From assembly GCA_016795485.1 (NCBI GenBank), contig JAEUHM010000041.1, positions 310,001-374,000 of the forward strand: a stretch of DNA of 64,000 nt. The letters are read 5' to 3'. Position 1 is the first letter of the stretch. Every line of letters begins with the position of its first letter. Origin of the DNA: Verrucomicrobiaceae bacterium. Its GTDB lineage: Bacteria > Verrucomicrobiota > Verrucomicrobiia > Verrucomicrobiales > Verrucomicrobiaceae. Of the stretch, positions 44,936-54,800 are shown piece by piece. Under the pieces are notes generated by a model that did no database searches, was not told the DNA's origin, and saw only the letters and a list, made by a program, of their open reading frames with translations. The translations under genes were made by a program, and so were the position numbers.

Positions 44936-45811
44936 TCAGTTGAACGTATTCACCACTTCGGCCAATCCCGCATCTTTTCCAGCATTACGCAGCCTTGCAA
45001 GCGCCTCTGGATCGTTCTTCAGCACCGCTTTGAGAAAGTCCGTGGTGTAGTCGCGAAACAACACTGTCGTTTTGTGATCTTTGAACCCGCAAGCAAGCTG
45101 TCCAAGCAAGTCGGTGGGCTCTTCAGGCGCGAGGTGCTTGGAGCCTACGACTTTGAATGCGAGTTTCGGCGCCTTGATTGCTTCGATCATTGCATTGGCG
45201 TTGCCATGCATGTTCCACATTCCCGGCTCAGCTTTTAGAACAGCACAAGGGCTACGCAAACTGCCAGCAACTTGCCTGCCCATGCCATTCATATCGACGG
45301 GATCAAGTCCCACCCACGCCTGCACCTTCTCCTGCTTTGCTGCCAGCAACGTGGTGAGCCCTCCCATGGAGAAACCCACCAGTCCCACTGAGTTGGCATC
45401 TGCTGATCTGAGATTTTTTGTGCCTGCTCGGATGCTTTTCACAATCCCAGCCAGCGCTCTGCCGTTCCGGACGTGATTGGAGAAAAACGGCTGAGTCGGC
45501 ACCACCACCACGAATCCCTGTCTAGCCAAATGCACGCCCCAGCCTGCCATGTAGCGTCTGCTGCGGGTAAACCCATGCACCACTATCACCACAGGCGCAT
45601 CCTTGGGTAAGGCTGGATAGTAAACGTACGTCGACACATCGCCCTCGCTCGTCTCCCACTTCACATTCTCCTTGGTCACGCCATCCACCAGCGTGGGAGG
45701 CACCGTGCTGCGTGCGTGCTGGATCGCCACTCCCAGAAGGATGAGCAGAGAGGTGGCAAACAGAAGAGCGCGGTATCGTTTTCGCATGGCAGATATCACT
45801 CCATAGAGCAT
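44936..45811 (-). CDS. Exported or membrane-anchored alpha/beta hydrolase
   Basis: The 291-residue protein has an N-terminal hydrophobic segment (RALLFATSLLILLGVAIQHA) and an alpha/beta-hydrolase fold: oxyanion strand VVIVVHGFTRSRRYMAGW, nucleophile elbow GFSMGG with Ser148, and a likely catalytic His in VVGSKHLAPEEPTD. The pattern resembles PET-hydrolase/dienelactone-hydrolase-like lipases. The substrate is unknown. ATG 45787 is an alternative start that gives a cleaner signal. It is 3 bp upstream of the glycosyltransferase gene on the same strand. Confidence 0.82.
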   Translation of the reverse strand: MLYGVISAMRKRYRALLFATSLLILLGVAIQHARSTVPPTLVDGVTKENVKWETSEGDVSTYVYYPALPKDAPVVIVVHGFTRSRRYMAGWGVHLARQGFVVVVPTQPFFSNHVRNGRALAGIVKSIRAGTKNLRSADANSVGLVGFSMGGLTTLLAAKQEKVQAWVGLDPVDMNGMGRQVAGSLRSPCAVLKAEPGMWNMHGNANAMIEAIKAPKLAFKVVGSKHLAPEEPTDLLGQLACGFKDHKTTVLFRDYTTDFLKAVLKNDPEALARLRNAGKDAGLAEVVNTFN

Positions 45812-45861
45812 TCTCGCCCAGCTTTGAAGGCAGATTCACGGCTGAACGACGTAATAAACCC

Positions 45862-47094
45862 ATGCTCACACGCAGAAACTTCCTATCCACCGCCGCACTC
45901 TCTACCCTCGCTAGCCACGCTCAGGATACCTCCTTTCCTCCCACCCGTATCATCACCAAAGGCCCAGGCTTCCACTGGTTCGGTTATTACGACAAGTTCC
46001 AGTTTGATCCGACCAATCGCTTCGTGCTCAGCAACAAGGTCAATTTTGAGCATCGGTCGCCTGTAGCCGATGATGTCATTGAAGTCGGAATGGTGGACAT
46101 CGAAGACAACGACAAATGGATCCCCCTCGGCAAGACACGGGCATGGAATTGGCAACAGGGCTGCATGTTGCAATGGATCCCCGGCACTGAATCGAAGATC
46201 ATCTGGAACGATCGGGAAAAAGACCGCTTTGTGAGTCACATCATGGACGTGAAAACCGGAGAGAAGCACACTCTCCCCTCCGCGATCTACGCCATCGCCC
46301 CTAACGGCAAAGAGGCGGTCTCTTGCGACTTTTCGCGCGTGGCGGACTGCCGCCCCGGCTATGGTTATGCAGGCATCCGAGACAAAGTGTTCGATGAGAT
46401 GGCTCCCGCTAGCACCGGCGTCACCCACGTGAACCTCGAAACAGGCGCGGAGAAGCTCATCATCAGTCACAAGCAACTCTCCGATACCGGCGATGTCATG
46501 CAGAACCATCCAGACTCCAAACACCATGCGTATCACCTGCTGGTCGGGCCGGATGGCAAGCGCTTCATCATGCTCCATCGCTGGACACAACCAGGTGGTG
46601 GACATCTCACGCGACTCATCACAGCCAACATGGACGGCGGTGACTTGCGCATCGTCATTCCAAATGGCTACGCTTCACACTTCATCTGGCGAGACGCTAA
46701 CCATATCCTCTCTCAAGCCAAAGACTGGCTCGGGAACAAGGAGTGGGGTGACTTCCTCTTTGAGGATAAAGACTCCGGCATCGTTGAAGAGATCGGTCAC
46801 GGTGTATTGGATTCCGGTGGGCATCTGACATACCTGCACAACAACGAGTGGATTCTCAACGACACCTACCCCAAGGGCGTTCGGCGCATTCAGACGCCCC
46901 ACCTCTATCACATCAAGTCTGGCCGCCGCATCGACATCGGCCAATTTCACTCGCCGACGGAATACAAAGGCGAATGGCGAGTGGACAATCACCCACGCTC
47001 AAGCCGTGACGAGCGCTATGTCTGCATTGATGCCCCGGACGGTAAGAACGGACGTCAACTGCATCTAATCGACATCAAAGGTCTTATCACCTGA
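45862..47094 (+). CDS. Tat-exported beta-propeller protein (oligogalacturonate-lyase-like)
   Basis: The 410-residue protein starts with MLTRRNFLSTAALSTLAS, a Tat-type signal. The mature part is built of PD40-like blades, with HWFGYYDKFQFDPTNRFVLSNKVNFEHR at the beginning and HLYHIKSGRRIDIGQFHSP ... DNHPRSSRDERYVCIDAPDG at the end. The pattern resembles oligogalacturonate lyases, but I cannot confirm catalytic residues, so a carbohydrate-related function is only plausible. It ends 12 bp before the next DUF1549/1553 gene and is likely in the same transcript. Confidence 0.7.
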   Translation: MLTRRNFLSTAALSTLASHAQDTSFPPTRIITKGPGFHWFGYYDKFQFDPTNRFVLSNKVNFEHRSPVADDVIEVGMVDIEDNDKWIPLGKTRAWNWQQGCMLQWIPGTESKIIWNDREKDRFVSHIMDVKTGEKHTLPSAIYAIAPNGKEAVSCDFSRVADCRPGYGYAGIRDKVFDEMAPASTGVTHVNLETGAEKLIISHKQLSDTGDVMQNHPDSKHHAYHLLVGPDGKRFIMLHRWTQPGGGHLTRLITANMDGGDLRIVIPNGYASHFIWRDANHILSQAKDWLGNKEWGDFLFEDKDSGIVEEIGHGVLDSGGHLTYLHNNEWILNDTYPKGVRRIQTPHLYHIKSGRRIDIGQFHSPTEYKGEWRVDNHPRSSRDERYVCIDAPDGKNGRQLHLIDIKGLIT

Positions 47095-47106
47095 TGCTCC
47101 TCACTC

Positions 47107-49974
47107 ATGCTCGCGCGGCCAATCACTCTATTGGGCCTGCTAGTCACTACCACGACTGGCCTCGCTGAGCTGTCTTTTAACAAAGACATACGTCCACTGC
47201 TCTCAGATCACTGTTTCTCGTGCCACGGACCAGACGAGAAAGGCAGAAAGGCCAAACTGCGCCTGGATCAGCAGGGTGCTGACATGAAGGAAGTCCTGGA
47301 AAGGCTAGAGTCTCATGACCAAGACGAAATCATGCCGCCCCCAGAAGCTAACAAGCCACTCACGACTGCTCAGAAGGCCAAGATTCGCGAATGGATAGAC
47401 CAAGGTGCGGTCTATCAGCGCCACTGGGCGTTTGAACCACTTCAAAGTGGATCATTTCGCTCCATCGATGAGTGTGTTGCTGCCTCACTTCATGCGCGGG
47501 GCCTGGATTTTGCGCCCGAAACAGAGCCCGCTGTCTTATTGCGGCGAGTAGCATTAGACCTTACAGGGCTGCCCCCTCCAACTGAGTTGCTCGGCCTGCC
47601 CTATGAAGCTGCCGTGGACAAGCTCCTGCAATCTCCGCACTTTGGCGAGCACCTCGCCGTTGCCTGGCTGGACGCAGCACGATATGCCGATACCAACGGC
47701 TACTTTGGCGATAAACCTCGCCAAATGTGGCTTTGGCGTGACTGGGTGATCCACGCGTTCAACTCCAACATGCCCTATGATCAGTTCAGCACAGAGCAAC
47801 TCGCGGGAGATCTGCTGCCAAACGCCACCGTAGAGCAACGCATTGCTACCGCGTTCAATCGCAACCACATGGCGAATAACGAAAGTGGCAGCATCGACGA
47901 GGAGTTTCGCGTTGAGTATGTCGTGGATCGTGTAAACACGACCATGGGCACTTGGTTGGGCATCACAGCGGGGTGTGCGCAGTGCCATGACCACAAGTAT
48001 GACCCCATTTCACAGAGGGAGTTCTACAGCCTTTTCTCATTCTTCAATAACGTACCGGAACAAGGTCTCATCAAAGAGGATGATCCGCCCCCGCTGCTCC
48101 GTGTGCCGACAAAGGACCAGGAAGCAGCCATCACTGCTGCAGCCGCTGAACTGGAACAAGCCAACGAAGCATTTGTACCCGTGCAGAAGAAGTTACAGCC
48201 AGAGATCAGCGCTTGGGAGAAACGTGCAAAAGTCGAACTGGTTGCTCTGCCTGAGCCTTTGTTTCATGAATCTTTTGAACCAGAGGCCCCACGCCTAACA
48301 AAAGGGACCACCCTGAATCTTGAAAGCGGGTTACGAGGCAAGGCGGGGAGATTCGATGCCACGCAGCACGTTGAAACGCGCCTGCCAGCGTTTGACCCCG
48401 ACAAGCCTTGGCATCTCTCCTTTTGGATCTATGGCGAGGGTTCCTTGAGTTGTCCGCTTTCAATGATTCAGCCAGATGGGGCACGTCGAGGCCTAGAGGT
48501 GCTTTGGCAAAAAGGCCGTATTCAAATCAATCTCGTGCATGATTGGAGCGCCGAAGCCATTGAAGTCTCGACCATAGGAGCATTGCCAACGAAGAGTTGG
48601 CGTCATGTCATCGTTAGTTACGATGGTAGTCAGAAAGCCAGTGGGTTGAAGGTGTTTTTTGATGGCGTGACCACTGCCCTCGAAGTCCGCAGGGATACAC
48701 TTCTGGGCTCGACAAAGACCAGCGAACCGATGCGCATTGGCCGCAGAGATGACAATCTGGGCTTTTACGGCATGCTCGATGAAGTGCGCTTGGTGCAAAG
48801 TGAAGCCGCTGAAGTCGCCGAGCGTTTCTGGGCTGAACGCATCTCTGGCATCCTCGAAAAGGAGACTGCGGCACGCTCCACGAGCGATGAGGAGACGCTC
48901 CTGGACTACTATTTGACCCATCATGGTGCAGAGTCCGCAAAGAAAGTGCGGCAGCGGCTCAAGCTGGCTCAGTCGAAGGTCAAAACCGCTAAGGAAGCCG
49001 TTCCCACGGTGCTGGTGATGGAGGAGATGCCCAAGCCGAGGGTCGCACGTGTATTGGATCGGGGCCAGTACGACAAACCTGGAGAAAAGGTGAGCCCAGG
49101 TGTGCCCCCCGCAATCGCTCCGTGGCCTAGCAAGTCTCCGCGCACTCGCCTTGGGCTTGCTCAATGGATTTTCAGTGATGCTAATCCCCTCACGCCACGA
49201 GTCGCTGCCAACCGGTTCTGGTTACAGTGCTTTGGTGAAGGCCTGGTACGCACCGTGGATGACTTCGGCTCCCAGGGAGAGCCGCCGACTCACCCTGAAC
49301 TGCTCGACTTCCTCGCTGGGCGCTTCCGATCTAGCGGGTGGAATGTGAAGGCCTTGCTCAAAGAGATTGTCACATCGCGGACGTATCGGCAGAGGTCTAG
49401 AATGCGTGACGACTTGACCGATCCTGACAATCGTTTGCTCGCGCGTGGACCATCGGGGCGGCTATCCGCCGAGGTGCTTCGAGATCAGGCACTCGCATTA
49501 TCTGGTCTGCTAGCGCGGAAGATTGGCGGCCCAAGTGTGAAGCCCTTTCAGCCTCCAGGATTGTGGGAGGCGGTGTCATACAATGGTGAGGAGACGTATG
49601 TGGTTGGAAGTGGCGATGACCTTTGGCGCAGAAGCCTCTACACGTATGTGAAGCGCCAAGCGCCTCCACCGGGTCTACTCATCCTTGACGGTCCCACACG
49701 TGAAAAGTGTACGCTCAAGCGCCCAACAACCAATACACCTCTCCAGGCACTGATGCTCCTCAACGACGAGACTTTCGTTCACGCTGCCGAGAGGCTAGCC
49801 GATCAAGCAAGTCATGAAGCCAATGCCATTACCTGGATGTTCAAGCGTATCACTCAACGTGATCCCCTTGCCGATGAACTAAAGCTTCTCACAGATCTCC
49901 ACGCGCGGCAGCGCTCACTGGTGCTAGTGGCTCACACAATCCTGAATCTGGACGAAACCATCACCAAGAGATGA
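47107..49974 (+). CDS. PSCyt1-DUF1549-LamG-DUF1553 exported protein (pair 3)
   Basis: The 955-residue protein has a signal peptide (to about residue 20), a planctomycete cytochrome C domain with CFSCH at 36-40, and DUF1549 ([39 protein letters not shown]). A concanavalin/LamG-like domain follows (about 415-565: [42 protein letters not shown]), then DUF1553 ([46 protein letters not shown]). The LamG module suggests glycan binding and is absent from the other family members here. It overlaps its DUF1501 partner by ATGA (49971-49974). Confidence 0.9.
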   Translation: MLARPITLLGLLVTTTTGLAELSFNKDIRPLLSDHCFSCHGPDEKGRKAKLRLDQQGADMKEVLERLESHDQDEIMPPPEANKPLTTAQKAKIREWIDQGAVYQRHWAFEPLQSGSFRSIDECVAASLHARGLDFAPETEPAVLLRRVALDLTGLPPPTELLGLPYEAAVDKLLQSPHFGEHLAVAWLDAARYADTNGYFGDKPRQMWLWRDWVIHAFNSNMPYDQFSTEQLAGDLLPNATVEQRIATAFNRNHMANNESGSIDEEFRVEYVVDRVNTTMGTWLGITAGCAQCHDHKYDPISQREFYSLFSFFNNVPEQGLIKEDDPPPLLRVPTKDQEAAITAAAAELEQANEAFVPVQKKLQPEISAWEKRAKVELVALPEPLFHESFEPEAPRLTKGTTLNLESGLRGKAGRFDATQHVETRLPAFDPDKPWHLSFWIYGEGSLSCPLSMIQPDGARRGLEVLWQKGRIQINLVHDWSAEAIEVSTIGALPTKSWRHVIVSYDGSQKASGLKVFFDGVTTALEVRRDTLLGSTKTSEPMRIGRRDDNLGFYGMLDEVRLVQSEAAEVAERFWAERISGILEKETAARSTSDEETLLDYYLTHHGAESAKKVRQRLKLAQSKVKTAKEAVPTVLVMEEMPKPRVARVLDRGQYDKPGEKVSPGVPPAIAPWPSKSPRTRLGLAQWIFSDANPLTPRVAANRFWLQCFGEGLVRTVDDFGSQGEPPTHPELLDFLAGRFRSSGWNVKALLKEIVTSRTYRQRSRMRDDLTDPDNRLLARGPSGRLSAEVLRDQALALSGLLARKIGGPSVKPFQPPGLWEAVSYNGEETYVVGSGDDLWRRSLYTYVKRQAPPPGLLILDGPTREKCTLKRPTTNTPLQALMLLNDETFVHAAERLADQASHEANAITWMFKRITQRDPLADELKLLTDLHARQRSLVLVAHTILNLDETITKR

Positions 49975-51371
49975 GCTTGTCACTCGCACGCAGAGAGATC
50001 ATTCGCAATACAGGCGTCAGTCTGGGTGGTATGGCCTTGGCCAGTCTTCTGCGAGGTAATGTCTCTGCGCTTGGTCACATAGCGCCCAAAGCAAAGCGGA
50101 TCATCTACCTCTTCATGCATGGAGGGCCGTCCCAACTGGATCTCTTTGATCACAAACCAGGCCTTACCAAGATGCACGGCCAAGAGTTTCCAGCCTCAGT
50201 GATGGGAACTCAGCGCCTCACAGGCATGACTTCGTCTCAGAAGTCCAAACCCGTCACGTCATCGCTGTTCAAGTTCGCACGACACGGCCGAAGCGGTGCT
50301 TGGATGAGCGAGCTGCTGCCACACACGGCCAGAATCGCCGATGAACTCTGCATCATCCGTTCCATGAACACGGAGGCGATCAATCACGACCCTGCGGTGA
50401 CCTATTTGCAAACCGGACACCAGCAACCTGGTCGCCCGAGCTTTGGTGCATGGTTAAGTTATGGCCTCGGATGCGAAAGTGAAGATCTCCCGGCATTTGT
50501 GGTGATGGTGTCGCGAGGCAGTGCCGCTCGTCCGGCAGACCCTCTCTACGCGAGGCTCTGGGGTTCCGGTTTCCTGCCCTCCAATCACCAGGGAGTAGCT
50601 CTTCGAAGCACGGGTGATCCCGTTCTTTATCTCTCAAGCCCGTCTGGCATTGATCCAGCTGCAAGGCGTGATCAACTAGACGTCATCGCAGCGCTCAATC
50701 GCAAGCAGTATGAGCTTCACGGTGATCCTGAGATCACAACGCGCATCTCCCAATACGAAATGGCGTTTCGGATGCAAACTAGTGTGCCTGAGTTGACCGA
50801 CCTCCGCACTGAGTCAACATCCACGTTTGATGCCTACGGTCCACAAGCCAAACAACCTGGAACATTTGCCGCCAACTGCCTGTTAGCTAGGCGCATGGCC
50901 GAGCGCGGCGTGCGTTTCATCCAGCTTTATCATCGCGGCTGGGATCAACATTACAATCTGCCTAGCGATCTGCGCCTTCAGTGCCGCGACATCGACCAAC
51001 CGTGCGCTGCACTCATCCATGACCTCAAACAACGCGGCATGTTGGAAGAGACACTGGTGGTGTGGGGAGGTGAGTTTGGTCGCACCACTTATTCTCAAGG
51101 CAAACTGGAAGCCACGAATCACGGGCGCGATCACCACGGTGCCTGCTTTACCATGTGGCTAGCAGGCGGTGGAATCCAACCAGGACTTCAATACGGCGAA
51201 ACGGATGACTTCTGCTTCAACGTGCAGCGCGATCCTGTGCACGTTCACGACCTCAACGCTACCCTGCTCCACCAGCTAGGTATCGACCACACCAAGCTCA
51301 CCTTCCGCTCCCAAGGCCGGGATTATCGCCTGACGGATGTACACGGCAAACTCGTGCGAGGGATCTTGTAG
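49971..51371 (+). CDS. DUF1501 exported protein (pair 3)
   Basis: The 466-residue protein has an N-terminal signal ([21 protein letters not shown]) with a Tat-like arginine pair, then the DUF1501 core: [79 protein letters not shown] and [19 protein letters not shown]. It belongs to the alkaline-phosphatase-like superfamily; its activity is unknown. It is translationally coupled to the LamG-containing partner. Confidence 0.9.
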   Translation: MSLSLARREIIRNTGVSLGGMALASLLRGNVSALGHIAPKAKRIIYLFMHGGPSQLDLFDHKPGLTKMHGQEFPASVMGTQRLTGMTSSQKSKPVTSSLFKFARHGRSGAWMSELLPHTARIADELCIIRSMNTEAINHDPAVTYLQTGHQQPGRPSFGAWLSYGLGCESEDLPAFVVMVSRGSAARPADPLYARLWGSGFLPSNHQGVALRSTGDPVLYLSSPSGIDPAARRDQLDVIAALNRKQYELHGDPEITTRISQYEMAFRMQTSVPELTDLRTESTSTFDAYGPQAKQPGTFAANCLLARRMAERGVRFIQLYHRGWDQHYNLPSDLRLQCRDIDQPCAALIHDLKQRGMLEETLVVWGGEFGRTTYSQGKLEATNHGRDHHGACFTMWLAGGGIQPGLQYGETDDFCFNVQRDPVHVHDLNATLLHQLGIDHTKLTFRSQGRDYRLTDVHGKLVRGIL

Positions 51372-51461
51372 TTTCTAGCCGGCCCAAAAGAACTCATTCC
51401 CTACCCTGACAGTCATCTTTCAGCGCCAAGGGCCATGTTTTGGACGTTCCAGGGCCTCAAA

Positions 51462-51745
51462 GGGGGTGCCTTGGGGGTACGATGCCAGAGCCTTGGGGCA
51501 GGGTAATGGGACCCCTCGGGGTGGTGATAACCACCCTTGAGGGTGGCCAACGGGGGCCCTCAGGGTGCGATGCCAGAGCCTGGAGTCGGGTAATGGGACC
51601 TTCTGGGGTGGTGATCACCACCCTTTGGGGTGGCCAACGGGGGCCCTCAGGGTGCGATGCCAGAGCTTGGAGTCGGGTAATGGGACCCTTCGGGGTAGCG
51701 ATCACCACCCTTTGGGGTGGCCATCGGGGGCTCTGGAGGTTCCGT
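51462..51745. repeat. 87-bp tandem repeat with internal palindromes
   Basis: Two full copies start at 51508 and 51595, about 90% identical by eye; a third starts at 51682 and diverges after about 64 bp, and a partial copy lies upstream from 51462. Each unit carries GGGTGGTGATCACCACCC or a variant (a perfect 18-bp palindrome at 51606-51623 in copy 2) directly followed by CCACCC-TTTG-GGGTGG, so two hairpins compete for the same bases. The 87-bp length is 29 codons, so frames stay open on both strands, but I call no gene. The rest of the 51372-51818 gap shows nothing else. Confidence 0.85.
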
Positions 51746-51818
51746 GAACCACCCCGGAAGGTTCGCCTGCTCGCCGCTGGAGGCTTGTGATCGCGGGTCG
51801 TGTGCAAGACCATGAAGT

Positions 51819-54800
51819 CTACCGCATCAGATTCACGGCACCGCTTTGGCCGGTGTAGTCTTTTACTTTTGGCGTGGGACTGAGGAAGTAGCCCTGGCAG
51901 GGGGAGGTGTTGGTCTGTTCCTTGTTCAAGATGATGCCCTTGTAAGGTACGCCGGGGTGGGAGCCATAGTCAAAGGTGCCGCTGAAGATGCCCGTTTTCC
52001 GGTCGATCTTGATCCTGAGTCCAGCCGCCGGGGTGGCGATGTCTGCCGGGGAGATCAGCATGGGATGGAACTGATTGAGCCCAAGGGTTGCACTGGAGAA
52101 CTGAAGGGTGGCATTGCCGGTGCCGGGCAATCCGGGCACGATGCTGGTGCCTGCGGTGGCGGTGTATTTGGCTCCTCCGACGTCCACTCTGATGCTTTCT
52201 GGCCAGCCTGCGGCGTAGTGTTGGGTATCCAGCACAGGACGGATCCAAACGGAGTCCACCATGGTGAAGTCAAAGGTGGGGTCTGGAACAGGTGGGCCGG
52301 TAACGCCAAGCAACAGCCCCCTGGCTCCGTAAAGTGAGCTGAACAAGGTCCAGTTGTTGTGGATTTGCATCAGGGTGGTCATGCTGAAGGCGGTGCCATC
52401 TGCCAACTCGCCCTTCATGGTGATGGTGCCAGTGCGGCTGATCTTGGTGGTGAAGAACCCGGTGCCCTGCGGATACTCGTCATCATTGAAGCCGGCGTTT
52501 GGCTTTGGCATGATGACGGCGGTATAGATGCCATCAGTGCCATTGGCTCCCAAGTAGCTGCTGGGCACAGGATTGGTCTTGCTGTAGGGGCAGAGCTGGG
52601 CCTGAAAGAACAGGTTTCGTGGCATAGATTGCAAAATGCGGATGCCGCCCATGATCTCGCCAGCGAGCGGAGGGCTAATGTCGATACCGAGGGTTACTTG
52701 CAGGGCGGGCTTGTCCTTCCGTAGATGGGTGATGATCTCCTGCCTGCTAGCACCGAACCGCGCCACACCGGCACTATCAAAAATGCCGCTCAACGGGATG
52801 CTGTCACCGTCTAGCTTGAGCGTGCCAGTGAAGGCTCCGTTACTCTGCACCTTAATGGTGGTGTGCCCCAAGCTATCCAGTGCATAGACACCGCCAACGT
52901 TCGGGGCAATGAACCCAGTGTAAGTGCCCGCCACCTGAGGCGTGAAGGGGCTAAGCGCAAAGTTTGCCCGCAGCACGAGTCCTTCCCGTTGGATGAAGTT
53001 GAGCGTGGGCAGTTGCAAAGCATTGAGCGTGACGCCGATGTCGCCTGCTGAGTGTCCGCTGAGGATGGTCCAACCGGCAAAAAGGTATCCGCTGCCCGGT
53101 GTGGCGGTGAGGCTGTGGGGCTTGCCCACTTCACGGTAGGACTTGGGGAAGTAGCCCTTGGTCACGCTGCCGAAGCCGGAGATATTGACCAAGAGTGGAC
53201 GCAGCACTTTGAAGTTGTGCGGTGTGAGGGTGGATTGATTCTCCACGGGCTGACGGGAGTCTCCCGTGGAGAAAATAAAGGTATTGGCTCCAGTGCTAGG
53301 GGTGAGTTTGGTGGACCAGGTGGAAGTCTTGGCTCCAGGGAAATCTACCGTCACAGTGGTGATAAAAACGGCCAGAGCATTGAAGACATTTACATACCGT
53401 ACACCACGATTATCGGACGCAGTGCCAGAGATAGTCACCGCGCCTCCCACATCCACACCGACAGCGGCGTTGGCTTTGGGACTGAGGATTTTGGTCGTGC
53501 TGGGCGGGGTGGTGTCGCTGATGGCGGACTCATCCACGATGTAAATCTTGGCGGTGGAGATGGCTCCGAGACTGGTGCCGGGGCCGGAGACACTGAGCTT
53601 GACGGTGAAGAACTCGTCCGGCTCATTTCCATCCATGCCAGCACAGGTGAAGTTCACAGTCTTGGACACCTCGCCATCAGCAAAGTTGAGCGTCTGGGTG
53701 GTCAAGGTGTGGTCTGCACCGCTGGCACTGCCAGGGACAACGGTGAGCGTGACGGGACAGCTGTCCGAGAAGCCGCCACTGCGGGTCACGGTGATGCTTG
53801 CCATCTGGCCTTCATACCCAAGGTAACCTTTTTGGTTGAAGGCAAAAACACCACCTAGGTCCACCTCAAAAGCACCTACGTCCGGTGTGTCGATGATGCT
53901 CACTCCACGCTGGTCTTTGGTAAAAGTAGAGCCAGTGCCAGCATCACGCGCTGGGCTGTTAGGAAGCAGGGCGTGCGTCATGGTGGGGCCGCCGTTGTCG
54001 GCCAGTGGGGCCAATTGCGGATCACTAGTGCTGATGGTGCCGCTGCCATTGAGGGTTCCATTGTTCTGGAGCAAGGGGGAAAAACTGGTGCCTTCAACGT
54101 TCAAGACGCCTGAAGGTGCCGTGTTGAAGAGGTCTCCGCTCGCTGAAAATGCAGCAGCCGTGTTTCCAGATACGATGCTGCGGTTCAGGCTGACTGAGCC
54201 GAAGTTGAAAATGCCACCTCCGGAGCCATCGGTTGAGTTGCTCGCCAGAGTGCAATGCGTCAGTGTAAGGTTCCCTGCATTGGCTATGGCGCCGCCCGCC
54301 ACACCTACACCAGGCGCAGAGTTCCCGGACAGCGTACATTGGGTGAGAACTGCTGTGCTCGCATTGTAAATGGCTCCACCAGTGGCGTTTTGCACCGAGT
54401 TGCCAAACAGGGTGCAGCGCTCCAGATTTAGGGTGCCTGATAGGTGACGAATGGCCCCGCCCGAGCCACTGCTGACTCCTGTGCCATTCCCGCCGGTGAG
54501 GGTCAGGCCGCGCAGGGTGAATGGCGTGCCTACGGGGTTGGCCACGTAGAACAACCGGCTGTAGCCTGCGCCGTCCAGGGTTAAGCCCATCGGCAGGCTG
54601 CTTGCATCCACGACCACGCCGCCTGTGTCATTCACCTGGATCTCGCTGCCGAAGGTAATGGTTTGGCCGTTGAGCTTGGGGCTGAAATGAATCGTGTCTG
54701 GTCCACTCACTGCCGCTGCGGTGCGGAAGGCCTGGCGCAGGGAGCCGGGGCCGTCGTCCGCCGTGGTGGTGACTTGGATGGGGTCAGCTATGGTGACCGT

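Noticed and set aside
51440-51813. Open frames on both strands through the 87-bp repeat
   Set aside because: The unit is a multiple of three and lacks stops on both strands; there is no signal peptide, domain or start context.
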